Of a stretch of 64,000 nucleotides of DNA, positions 36,709-47,956 are shown one piece after another. This stretch comes from Nymphaea colorata (Eukaryota > Streptophyta > Magnoliopsida > Nymphaeales > Nymphaeaceae), in assembly GCF_008831285.2 (NCBI RefSeq), contig NC_045143.1:6953503-7017502 (forward strand), in the 5' to 3' direction. Numbering within the stretch: the stretch's first letter is position 1; each line of letters begins with the position of its first letter. The translations under genes and the position numbers were made by a program. Below the pieces are notes generated by a model. The model was not told the origin of the DNA and made no database searches. It saw only the letters and a program-made list of their open reading frames with translations.

Positions 36709-39634
36709 TATCTTCTCTGCAACTTAGTTTCCAATCCCTCCCAAGAAGACCAGAGCCTCCGTATATCCCGTAATTCGTCTCCCTTTCCGCAATATGTATG
36801 GAGAGAGAGCTCAAGTTAAGTCAATGCTGGTAATTGACTCGCACCGCTGGGCTGTCATGCGGTGGGTCCCACTCAAAACTAAAGCCTTCACTTAGTCTTG
36901 ATGGCTGGGTTGTGGGTAAAGAATTGGTCAAGATGCCTCGGATGCCGTCCATCATCGGAGATGGATGGTGCACAGGATTGCTTTAAAGAACACTCAGAAC
37001 TGTCCAAGTCGGTCTTAGCGAACGGAGTGAAGCATGTCTTGACTTGGTCCAAATGTATCTTGGGACAATGGTACAGCTGGTGACGTCTTTCAAGTGAAGG
37101 AAATTTCTCTTTCGAGGGCCAACTTAGCCTTAACTTCTGAAAAGTGCTTCACATAGTCCCATCATTTACTGTTTACCTCAAGCTAAGCTTTCAAAGAAAA
37201 GTGATACTGCATATATAGATGCCATGCACAGAACTTGAAAATGAAAATTGGTGCCGTACCTAGTTGCCTGCACAACCAATGTGTTATAAGTAAGTGGAGT
37301 TCGAGTTATAGCAATGCAATAATCTCTTTTAATCTGGGTGATTTTTTTTTGGCAATTTTTAAACTTACAAAAGGAAAAAAAGTCAGGCCAAATGGAAAGG
37401 TGGTAAACTAACTTAGATTTGGTCTATTGAGTCAGACCTTATACAGCTTGACTCGATTTCGGTAAGTTATGAGTCAAGTCAAGCGTAAGCTCTTGACTTA
37501 GCTCGAGTGTAGCTCTAATTGTAGATCGCTTCCTTTTTAAACGACCATAAATATTCTAATCATTCCGACATCAAAGAACCGCGTTGGACCATGTCGAGGA
37601 GACGATGACTGATGAGTTGTATTGCCTTTCCAGATCAGATCATAAATACCTTCCGTTCGGGGCCCAACTTTTGCATGTGGAATATGATATCTACAACTGT
37701 ACATCATGCCCTCAATTTGGTTATACACAGGGATATATTTATTAACATTCGAAATATTTTTTTATATCAAACTAAAAAGAAAGTCACAAAGTTGACGGAG
37801 TCTATTTTTAATTGCCCAAAAGAAATCGTCATGTCACAAAGTTGACTAGGTCTATAAATTATGATCTGACAGTTGATCGTACACGACAACTTGGCCTAGT
37901 GATAAAAGCCTGAATTACTGCAACACAGCGTAACTTTATCTTCCTCATTCCTATGCACAATCCAGCAATTTTAATACTGAAAGAAAAATAATTTGATGCA
38001 TGGAAACATTCATGAGATCTGCAATTGCAAATCACGGCGTCAATTTGGCCATACAAAAGGATATATTTATGCCGTTTGAAATATTTTTTATCTCAAATTG
38101 AAAGAAGGTCACAAAATTCACTAACTACTTTTTAATAATTGTCCAGAAGGAATCAAATCACAAAGTTGAATCCATGAAATCATTATTGTAGGACGGACAC
38201 CGGATTCTCTATCCGTACTGACCAGAACTACAAATATATGTTAATCAGTACTAATTCAGGATTCAAACTTGTAAGGTGTCTAGGACGGGTGACAACCAGC
38301 TCGAGATTGAGCTTGACTTGTTAAAGCTCGGCTCTTGAACGAGTTTAAGCTGAGTCATTTGCTAAACGAGTCCAGCTCGAGTTCATTAGTCGACTCATTC
38401 AAATAATCGAATTGAGTTCGAGCTCAACATGTAACTGATGAGTTGAACTTGAACTTTAAACAAGTCGATATATTCAAACGAGTTTATGAGTTTGTCATGC
38501 CTTAATCGAGTCGAACTTAAGTTTGTCCAGCCTTAATCAAGTCGACCTTGAGCTCAACAAGTAACAATGAATATCAATTCTATTCAAACGAGTTTATCGA
38601 ACCTTAATCGAGTCTAGATCTAGCTCAACATGTAATTGTCGAATCGAGTTGCTTCCGTCGAGCTATTCTCTAGCTCAAACCGAATCGAGCTCGAGGTTTC
38701 ATTAGTCAAGCCGAGCTCAAGCTTACTGAACTTGAGCTTGACTTGGCTCATGTTCACCTGTTTATAGTCATGAAATTATTGGTTGTTTGATGATCTCCAA
38801 ACGAATCACCAAAATTATACCTATTATTTTTTGGCTAATAAAGATGAGGGCTTAACCCTTTTACCTTTGGGTGAGCAGGAAGTTAACAACCTATTGTTTA
38901 AAAAAACCCAAAAGACTCTTTTATTTCTCTTGCCTCTAAAGTTTAAGACTGTATGAGAACTAGGTGAAATATGACACACCTTTTAACTCAAGGGTCATGA
39001 TGAATCCAAAAGAATAAGACATACAACAATCAAATAGTAACATGATTTCTACGTGCCCTCCATGCCTGCCCAACAAGCTATACTATGCCTCTTGAGGGCA
39101 GGCACCACTTTTCCTTGACAGGAATCGCCAAAGAGCGGCTTATACCATGCGTCTACGCTGTTGCACTTTGCAAGCATTAGTCACATAAGAACTAAAGCAG
39201 ATACGGTGAGGGAGAGCGCTGCTGTGAGGTGGCATTGTACGAGAAATTAAAGAAGTGCAATTACAAAAGGTTTCACCACCTTTATGTGGCAGAATTAAAA
39301 GTGCAATTACACTTAAACTTGAAAATGATTAAAGTCCACAAAAACCTGTTTAACTGAATATATAATACGATCCATAAGAATTAAACACTAAAATGCTTGA
39401 AATCTCATAGGTCATAGAGTTCTCAACCACACAATTTACTAGCGCCCTGTTGTCTGCGATATGGTTCTCGTTGACGTTCTAATAAGAGCTCGGCTTCACT
39501 GTTCAGGTCTCGTATACAAAGAAACAAACTTGTCCATCCGCAGCAAATGGGGAAAAATAACCAATACATGTCTTCTAAGCACACAGTTCAAGGAATCAAG
39601 TCACCCTGTTTTCTTGTACATATTGACAACCAAT
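36709..39634. other. Intergenic region between paralogues 3 and 4
   Basis: No gene supported. It is the presumed promoter of paralogue 3 (right of 36708, including TGACGTC near 37081). About 37706-37848 and 38036-38170 are diverged direct repeats (GGATATATTTAT...CACAAAGTTGA). About 38285-38760 is rich in GAGCTCGAG/AATCGAGTCGA words. No kinase exon of paralogue 4 is found here. Confidence 0.65.
38285..38760. repeat. GAGCTCGA-rich degenerate repeat block
   Basis: Frequent AGCTCGAG, AATCGAGT and ATTCAAACGAGTTTAT units, the last recurring about 120 bp apart. Similar AGCTCGAGC-rich stretches occur at about 62768-62810 and 63128-63280. Probably a non-autonomous element family; superfamily not determined. 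Confidence 0.5.
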
Positions 39635-42600
39635 TCAGGACGATAGACAGCTTGCCAAAAGAAGATATATCGCCACTGAAATTGCAGTTACAGTGTAACT
39701 GTTCTTGAGACCAGTTGCAGAGTTACTGCCTTTGCTGCCCGCCGTAGCGCTACTGCTACTGCTACTGTTGCTGCTCTCTTGTTGGTTGCATCCATCTTGT
39801 TGGCAAATTAGAGGATTGTTGTCAATCCTTTAAATGGTGAAAAATGAAAAAGTTAGTCCGACCTTCTGGACGAAAAATATGTGTAGTATTTTTTGAGCTT
39901 CTTAGATTGCGACAAACCTTAACATGACTTCTCCATTCTTCACTTTTTCCTGCAAGCCATTGGGGATCGATCCAGAGAGACTGTTGCTTGATAGATCTCT
40001 GAATTGAAGCAATAATTGCCATGTAAAAAGAATTACTGATATCCACTACTGAACCAGCACCTTAATTTGAACCAGTACTCACATGTTGATCAAATTGGGC
40101 ATCTCCTGTAGGAATGGTGGCACTGGTCCCTGCAGGTTGTTCCTTGATAAGTTCCTGAAATAAGATGAGGAACAGAAAAAGCGATCATGTTTGTGTCGAT
40201 GTGGTTGCTACCCAGAAATTTAGGTTCGCAATCTAAATATCAAATTCAGTCATGGACTCACAATGTCTTAAGCTCAGTCAGTTTAGAAATATGGTCGACG
40301 ATTTCGCCACTTAGCCCACCATTAGAAAGATCCCTGAAAATGAATTTTCCTCAAATATAAATGAGTTGAGAGGGAAATTTCATACGAATCATGTTCTGAA
40401 GGGACAAAGTTCTTACAAAGTCACTATCCATGGTCTCGAATCATTGCCACAGGTCAAGCCATCCCATGGAGAATTGTCAGGAAGACAAGGATCACCAATC
40501 CAATTTCTCTTTAGTTGATAGTACTCTTTGATGGCCGTGATAGCAGTAACTGCCCAAAAGAGTTTGAAAATTTCCAAAAGTGGAAGAATTAAAAAGTAAG
40601 AACCATCAATCAAAACTTTGAACTAGACATCGTTATGTGAGCGAAATTGCCAAAGCTACCCGACAAGTCCACATACCATCAGAGAGAATAAAAAGAAACT
40701 TCCATACAGATTGTGGGGTGTGCAAAATTGTAAATACATTGGAACCTTATTTCCGTCTGAATTTCGGGCCTCCATACAGAGCCTAAAATACTGCTAGGCT
40801 GCTCAATTCTACCGACCTGAGCTGCACTCCAGTTCTGATCTAGGCAAGTTGTGAAATGAGGTAAACTTCATGATGGTGAATAGTCTGAAACTATTTACTT
40901 CACTAATAAAATATGGTTGTCGAGTCTTCTAGTTTATTTTCCCTAGTCAAATGGAACCGGATGATCTTCAATGGTAACTTTTCAAAGTTTTTTTGGATTC
41001 TGCAGTGCAACTGGCCCAAGCTTAGAAGCAGAAGGGTATTCTGAAAGGTACAAGAGGAAGGCTTTCCTGCGAAAATTGTGAGAGCCACTATGACTTCAAT
41101 TTATTCCTTCGGTTCGACCCCTGTTTCTGGAGGACGTACATTTTTTGTAGTTCTTCCACGACGAATATGATATTGATGATGGTCATAATGATGAAGCAAA
41201 AGAATGGGAAAAAAGGGAAACAAGAAAATGGAAAGAAAAGCAAAGAGGAGAATAGGCTAGTTAATAGACTATCAGAAAAAAGAGCTAGTTAATAAGCGTC
41301 GTTGCACACACCATCTCCGGCATCAGTAGTAGAGCCACTGAGAGTCAGGACTTCGTACACCTCGAAGGAGTTGAGGACGGCGCCCTCGTCCGAATCATTG
41401 GCCGATTGTATGGAGAATGTAAACTGGGGGGCGCTTGAGGGAGAGGTTGAGTATAGAATACTGGGCGAGAGGTTTGAAACGTTGACCTCACCCCAGTATT
41501 GCCCATTCTCGAGAACCTGCATTTGCCTCTGTGTACCAGACAACGTCGGCAATATGTCCGCGAATTCCAAGAAAACATAGAAGCTACGGTCGGCTCCCCC
41601 AAGCCAGCTGATGTTTATTCCACCAAGCTGGTAGACAGCAGTCTGCATTACAACAGAGGGCAACGCAAAGAATGGGCTCCTTTCACTCTCCACTATCTTC
41701 TCACTGGTGTTGTAGGGTGTCCCGTATGAATCGTAGTCCGGCGTCCATATACGATCGAAGCGGTCATCTGGGTACCTGCGATGGGGTATTTGGCAGTTGC
41801 AGTTTCAGTCAACTCCTCAAACAACGATGCCAGAATTTGAAAATTCAAAACGACGCAGCATTTTAGTTTTTGCGTGAGAAACTGATATTGACATCATCAA
41901 TTTTAGCAAGGCAAGACTACAGAAAGGGCAACAGGCGTTACAAGCCAAAAAGGACTTCAACCAGTTATCTCAGAGACTAAATTGTAAGAAGGAAAATTGA
42001 GGATGTTCGGTAAACTCTGTAGAAGAACAAGAAAAGAAAAGAAATGCACCTCACGTATCCAGTGGCTCCAAGATTTACTCGTCGGAAAGTTGTTAGTGCA
42101 ACCAAGGCAGAGCTATTGGCAGGTGCGTAGACGTCATCAGTCAGTGGCCGGAGCTTCAAATAAGAAATGAAAGGCGTTCCGCCTCCCGTTTCGACAAGAC
42201 ATAGATGGGTATAAGATGCTTCTGCTTGCACAATGATCTCGGACCTATATTGATGAGTTACGTTGTCCAATTTTATGTTGTCCCACAAGTCCACGCCCAG
42301 GTACAAGTCGAAACTTGGGGGAGTGTTGAGCCCGTCATAATTGCCATACATGAACGCCACTCGAATGAAGTACCTTGCCCCAATTGTAGCCGGAAAATAG
42401 TAACAGTTTCTTGTGTAATTTGGGAATGCTCTCACCGTCTGGTATCTCTTGTTCGTCTCCTTTAACTCAGGATCAACTTGCCTGTTGACTCCAGTGTCTA
42501 CAAACCCATCATCAGACACGTATGTGAGATTGTCATTCTCATCAACATAACTTGGACTCTCAGTCAGCCCGCAGTCGATGCTTATAAACCCTGCCACATA

Positions 42601-44025
42601 TAATTTTCGAAGGTATTAGAGGCGTCAAGAATTTTCTCTATCAAAAGAAAACGAGCAAGAGCACACCTGCTTCTTAGTATTTATTTAACCCCCTTCTTTC
42701 ACCGCCAGCACACACACACAAGGAAGAGAGAGAGAGAGAGAGAGAGAGAACATAATGGGAATTCATTAACACAATTGAATGATGAATAGTCACCAAGAAA
42801 CAAAAAGCAAAAAATCAGCAAAAAACAAAAAAATAAATAATAAATAAATAAGCCACAAAACAAAGAAAAGAAGAAAGAATGATGAAAAGAAAGATCGAAA
42901 AACTAATATGTGGCTAGGCGAAGTGCAAGATGCATATCAGCCTTTACCAAGTAGTTAAACAGAGTCTGCTGATGCTGCTGTATCTCTCAACATCCTATTG
43001 CGCTACTGTCAAATCCGCTACCAATAATTGATAAGCCATGGCCGTTAGATATATTACAACTCCAGAAGCGGGTCGTCCCCCCGGGTTCCACCACCAACCA
43101 AGTGAGATATATTACAACTCCAAACTCTTGCTCTTTCTCTTCATCGAATGTAGACAAATAATGGTACACTCTTTTCTTTTGTGGGTTGAAGGACGACCTG
43201 TTTGATTTTAAAACTAATGGCGCTTCCAATAAAACTTATGAAATGCATTTACTTGCCAGATCAGAAAAAGTTATTGGCTCCTCGTGGACGGCTTGGAGAG
43301 AGAGAAAAGGAAATATTTTGTTTAGAAAAAAAAAATACAGAATGGTGATGATTTAATGAACCTCAGTAACTGCTGATTGCTTCAACTTGGGGTTCAGAAC
43401 AGGCAACAACAGGGAACACAAACGGGGAGCTGAAGGAAGCTCCTTCCTGGAATGGAAGCTGCAAGGTGTAGGTTGAACTTGACTCCTGAATTACAATTCA
43501 GCAGGTGGTGTAGGCATCTACTGCAAACAAATGGCTAAGCATTACACCCAGAAACAAATTTTCTCCACTGGCGCTCCCCATCCCTCATTTTTTGAGAAGA
43601 TTATAGCCCTTACTAAACTGGACTGTAGGCTTCTACAGGCTCGGAAAGATTCCTGGTGGTTGTTTCTTCTTGCAGAATGCATGGAAACGAAGTTCAGATT
43701 CTGCAACGGAGCCGCTAAAGCTCATAAACTAGTAGAAACCAAGACCAACCCCCAGTTTTCGGAACCAGGAAAAACATTTCGTTTCTTTCTGATCTTTTGG
43801 AAACCATTTTCGTAGTTGATTCTTCACCTGCTAATTGCCTGAATTCATGTGTACTTGGTAAACTTTTACATATATCACTGAGTAGACATAGTAGAATATG
43901 TGATTCCAACATGGCTACACCATGCAGAAGAAAGGAGACAGAAAGTCCTTACCTGTCTGTGCTCCGACGAGGAAGAAAAGGGCAGCACTGCAGAGGAGAA
44001 AGAAAAGACCACGCCGACCCATCAT
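39635..44025 (-). CDS. RLK paralogue 4: kinase-less malectin-LRR protein with GPI-like tail (proximal exon set)
   Basis: Exons (minus): 43953-44025, 42050-42590, 41312-41775, 40417-40549, 40262-40333, 40083-40154, 39918-39998, 39635-39827; 1629 nt, 542 aa. Signal peptide MMGRRGLFFLLCSAALFFLV; malectin-like domain about 25-359 (GFISIDCGLTES, FPNYTRNCYYF, VVMQTAVY, DEGAVLNSFEVY); WIGDPCLPD, i.e. an intact GDPC motif; LRRs DLSNGGLSGEI, NLSRNNLQGPVPPFL and DLSSNSLSGSIPNGL. The last exon gives a Ser-rich linker (about 497-520) then TVTAISVAIYLLLASCLSS and a stop. A Ser/Ala/Gly-rich stretch before a short C-terminal hydrophobic tail is the usual look of a GPI-anchor signal. All splice sites and phases hold; no lesions. 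The kinase is absent. The exon 1-2 block is triplicated (see separate entries), so two further upstream promoters may also feed exons 3-8. Confidence 0.85.
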
Positions 44026-44899
44026 CACCTCCGATCGACGCCTCAATTGTCGCAAGAAAACAGAATGAAGCACTTCGCTTTCTTATGTATGGACTAGAGG
44101 TGGAGAGGTCAAGATCTCCACACCAAGCAAACGGAAGATGACCGGAATTCAAAAGCAGCTAAGTCCACTACAAGTCTTTTGCAGATGGTTGCCCCTTGAT
44201 GGCAGTCTTCAATTGATGATTCCCACAGCATTGAAGCGATCTGTGAAGTTGACTCATTCTGCAGGAAGCTGCATGCCTTGACTTGGTCCTACCACTTTAA
44301 ATGACTACGTGTAATGACACTGCATAGACGTTGGGTTAACAGTTGGCCAAGTCTAATCCTTTCATCTTGCAATTTAGATTTTAAAAGTTCTCGTTCACTA
44401 GAAATCGTAAAATTTACCAATTTAGTGAGAAGCAAGGCCTGAAGCAGGGGCGAACAAACGAGACTAAATTATAAATTTATATTGAAAAAATATTTTCTAA
44501 AACTAAGGGACCAGGCTCAAAGGATGACCCACTCACTCACTTGAGTGAGGGGGCCAAGAAAAGAGGAAGGGCACCTGACCGTTTTTGAATAAAAGAAAGA
44601 GGGAACGAGAGTACCCTTCTCGAACTGAACTCTCTTGACACCAGCAAGAGGGGCAACGTGAGTATGTGCCAACTGTGAAGGAAGGAAGGAAGAAAGAGAA
44701 GGAAGAAAGAGAAGGAAGAACAAGGCAGTGGGCTTGTGCTCAGTATGAGTACATGTGCAGGGAAAGGAAATGAAGAAAACAAGAGGAATGTTGATGATCT
44801 CTTTTGTAGTTTTTGTAGTTTTTTTTTCATGTGTTCATATTTTGTTAGGAAGATTTATGCTATTTTTTGCAAGAAGAATAACACATATTGATGTCATTG
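41840..44899 (-). repeat. Tandem unit A (promoter + exons 1-2 of paralogue 4)
   Basis: A 3060-bp unit, directly joined to B. Its left boundary is defined by where copies B and C also begin (GAAAATTCAAAACG), inside intron 2. It holds exon 2 (42050-42590), intron 1, exon 1 (43953-44025) and 874 bp of 5' flank. Exon 2 differs from B/C at two residues (FIRVAF and LWDNI instead of FIRAAF and LWNNI). Confidence 0.95.
42727..42749. repeat. (GA)n microsatellite in intron 1, unit A
   Basis: A GA tract that also occurs in B (about 45787-45809, with a GCGA interruption) and C (about 48842-48862, shorter); a length marker distinguishing the copies. Confidence 0.9.
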
Positions 44900-47800
44900 A
44901 AAATTCAAAACGACGCAGCATTTTAGTTTTTGCGTGAGAAACTGATATTGACATCATCAATTTTAGCAAGGCAAGACTACAGAAAGGGCAACAGGCGTTA
45001 CAAGCCAAAAAGGACTTCAACCAGTTATCTCAGAGACTAAATTGTAAGAAGGAAAATTGAGGATGTTCGGTAAACTCTGTAGAAGAACAAGAAAAGAAAA
45101 GAAATGCACCTCACGTATCCAGTGGCTCCAAGATTTACTCGTCGGAAAGTTGTTAGTGCAACCAAGGCAGAGCTATTGGCAGGTGCGTAGACGTCATCAG
45201 TCAGTGGCCGGAGCTTCAAATAAGAAATGAAAGGCGTTCCGCCTCCCGTTTCGACAAGACATAGATGGGTATAAGATGCTTCTGCTTGCACAATGATCTC
45301 GGACCTATATTGATGAGTTACGTTGTCCAATTTTATGTTGTTCCACAAGTCCACGCCCAGGTACAAGTCGAAACTTGGGGGAGTGTTGAGCCCGTCATAA
45401 TTGCCATACATGAACGCCGCTCGAATGAAGTACCTTGCCCCAATTGTAGCCGGAAAATAGTAACAGTTTCTTGTGTAATTTGGGAATGCTCTCACCGTCT
45501 GGTATCTCTTGTTCGTCTCCTTTAACTCAGGATCAACTTGCCTGTTGACTCCAGTGTCTACAAACCCATCATCAGACACGTATGTGAGATTGTCATTCTC
45601 ATCAACATAACTTGGACTCTCAGTCAGCCCGCAGTCGATGCTTATAAACCCTGCCACATATAATTTTCGAAGGTATTAGAGGCGTCAAGAATTTTCTCTA
45701 TCAAAAGAAAACGAGCAAGAGCACACCTGCTTCTTAGTATTTATTTAACCCCCTTCTTTCACCGCCAGCACACACACACAAGGAAGCGAGAGAGAGAGAG
45801 AGAGAGAGAACATAATGGGAATTCATTAACACAATTGAATGATGAATAGTCACCAAGAAACAAAAAGCAAAAAATCAGCAAAAAACAAAAAAATAAATAA
45901 TAAATAAATAAGCCACAAAACAAAGAAAAGAAGAAAGAATGATGAAAAGAAAGATCGAAAAACTAATATGTGGCTAGGCGAAGTGCAAGATGCATATCAG
46001 CCTTTACCAAGTAGTTAAACAGAGTCTGCTGATGCTGCTGTATCTCTCAACATCCTATTGCGCTACTGTCAAATCCGCTACCAATAATTGATAAGCCATG
46101 GCCGTTAGATATATTACAACTCCAGAAGCGGGTCGTCCCCCGGGTTCCACCACCAACCAAGTGAGATATATTACAACTCCAAACTCTTGCTCTTTCTCTT
46201 CATCGAATGTAGACAAATAATGGTACACTCTTTTCTTTTGTGGGTTGAAGGACGACCTGTTTGATTTTAAAACTAATGGCGCTTCCAATAAAACTTATGA
46301 AATGCATTTACTTGCCAGATCAGAAAAAGTTATTGGCTCCTCGTGGACGGCTTGGAGAGAGAGAAAAGGAAATATTTTGTTTAGAAAAAAAAAATACAGA
46401 ATGGTGATGATTTAATGAACCTCAGTAACTGCTGATTGCTTCAACTTGGGGTTCAGAACAGGCAACAACAGGGAACACAAACGGGGAGCTGAAGGAAGCT
46501 CCTTCCTGGAATGGAAGCTGCAAGGTGTAGGTTGAACTTGACTCCTGAATTACAATTCAGCAGGTGGTGTAGGCATCTACTGCAAACAAATGGCTAAGCA
46601 TTACACCCAGAAACAAATTTTCTCCACTGGCGCTCCCCATCCCTCATTTTTTGAGAAGATTATAGCCCTTACTAAACTGGACTGTAGGCTTCTACAGGCT
46701 CGGAAAGATTCCTGGTGGTTGTTTCTTCTTGCAGAATGCATGGAAACGAAGTTCAGATTCTGCAACGGAGCCGCTAAAGCTCATAAACTAGTAGAAACCA
46801 AGACCAACCCCAGTTTTCGGAACCAGGAAAAACATTTCGTTTCTTTCTGATCTTTTGGAAACCATTTTCGTAGTTGATTCTTCACCTGCTAATTGCCTGA
46901 ATTCATGTGTACTTGGTAAACTTTTACATATATCACTGAGTAGACATAGTAGAATATGTGATTCCAACATGGCTACACCATGCAGAAGAAAGGAGACAGA
47001 AAGTCCTTACCTGTCTGTGCTCCGACGAGGAAGAAAAGGGCAGCACTGCAGAGGAGAAAGAAAAGACCACGCCGACCCATCATCACCTCCGATCGACGCC
47101 TCAATTGTCGCAAGAAAACAGAATGAAGCACTTCGCTTTCTTATGTATGGACTAGAGGTGGAGAGGTCAAGATCTCCACACCAAGCAAACGGAAGATGAC
47201 CGGAATTCAAAAGCAGCTAAGTCCACTACAAGTCTTTTGCAGATGGTTGCCCCTTGATGGCAGTCTTCAATTGATGATTCCCACAGCATTGAAGCGATCT
47301 GTGAAGTTGACTCATTCTGCAGGAAGCTGCATGCCTTGACTTGGTCCTACCACTTTAAATGACTACGTGTAATGACACTGCATAGACGTTGGGTTAACAG
47401 TTGGCCAAGTCTAATCCTTTCATCTTGCAATTTAGATTTTAAAAGTTCTCGTTCACTAGAAATCGTAAAATTTACCAATTTAGTGAGAAGCAAGGCCTGA
47501 AGCAGGGGCGAACAAACGAGACTAAATTATAAATTTATATTGAAAAAATATTTTCTAAAACTAAGGGACCAGGCTCAAAGGATGACCCACTCACTCACTT
47601 GAGTGAGGGGGCCAAGAAAAGAGGAAGGGCACCTGACCGTTTTTGAATAAAAGAAAGAGGGAACGAGAGTACCCTTCTCGAACTGAACTCTCTTGACACC
47701 AGCAAGAGGGGCAACGTGAGTATGTGCCAACTGTGAAGGAAGGAAGGAAGAAAGAGAAGGAAGAAAGAGAAGGAAGAACAAGGCAGTGGGCTTGTGCTCA

Positions 47801-47956
47801 GTATGAGTACATGTGCAGGGAAAGGAAATGAAGAAAACAAGAGGAATGTTGATGATCTCTTTTGTAGTTTTTGTAGTTTTTTTTCATGTGTTCATATTTT
47901 GTTAGGAAGATTTATGCTATTTTTTGCAAGAAGAATAACACATATTGATGTCATTG
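44900..47956 (-). repeat. Tandem unit B, recombinant middle copy
   Basis: A 3057-bp copy. Its exon-2 side carries unit C's variants, whereas from roughly 45.9 kb rightward it carries unit A's variants. Boundaries share TTG with the unique flanks. Confidence 0.95.
45110..47083 (-). CDS. Paralogue 4 alternative exons 1B-2B
   Basis: Exon 1B 47011-47083 (signal peptide identical to copy A) and exon 2B 45110-45650 (malectin N half, open, good AG/GT sites). Exon 2 enters in phase 1 and leaves in phase 2, so it can join exon 3 (41312-41775) but cannot be followed in frame by another exon 2. A functional transcript from this promoter must therefore skip 1A and 2A. Whether it is expressed is unknown; otherwise it is a partial-gene duplicate. 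Confidence 0.7.

Noticed and set aside
43797..44152. ORFs on both strands around exon 1 of the tandem units (repeated in B and C)
   Set aside because: They are shadows of the signal-peptide exon and its flank; their presence in all three units only reflects the duplication.
44466..44486. TATAAATTTATA on the minus strand upstream of exon 1A (and in B and C)
   Set aside because: About 440 bp from the start codon in AT-rich DNA; cannot be told from chance without transcript start data.
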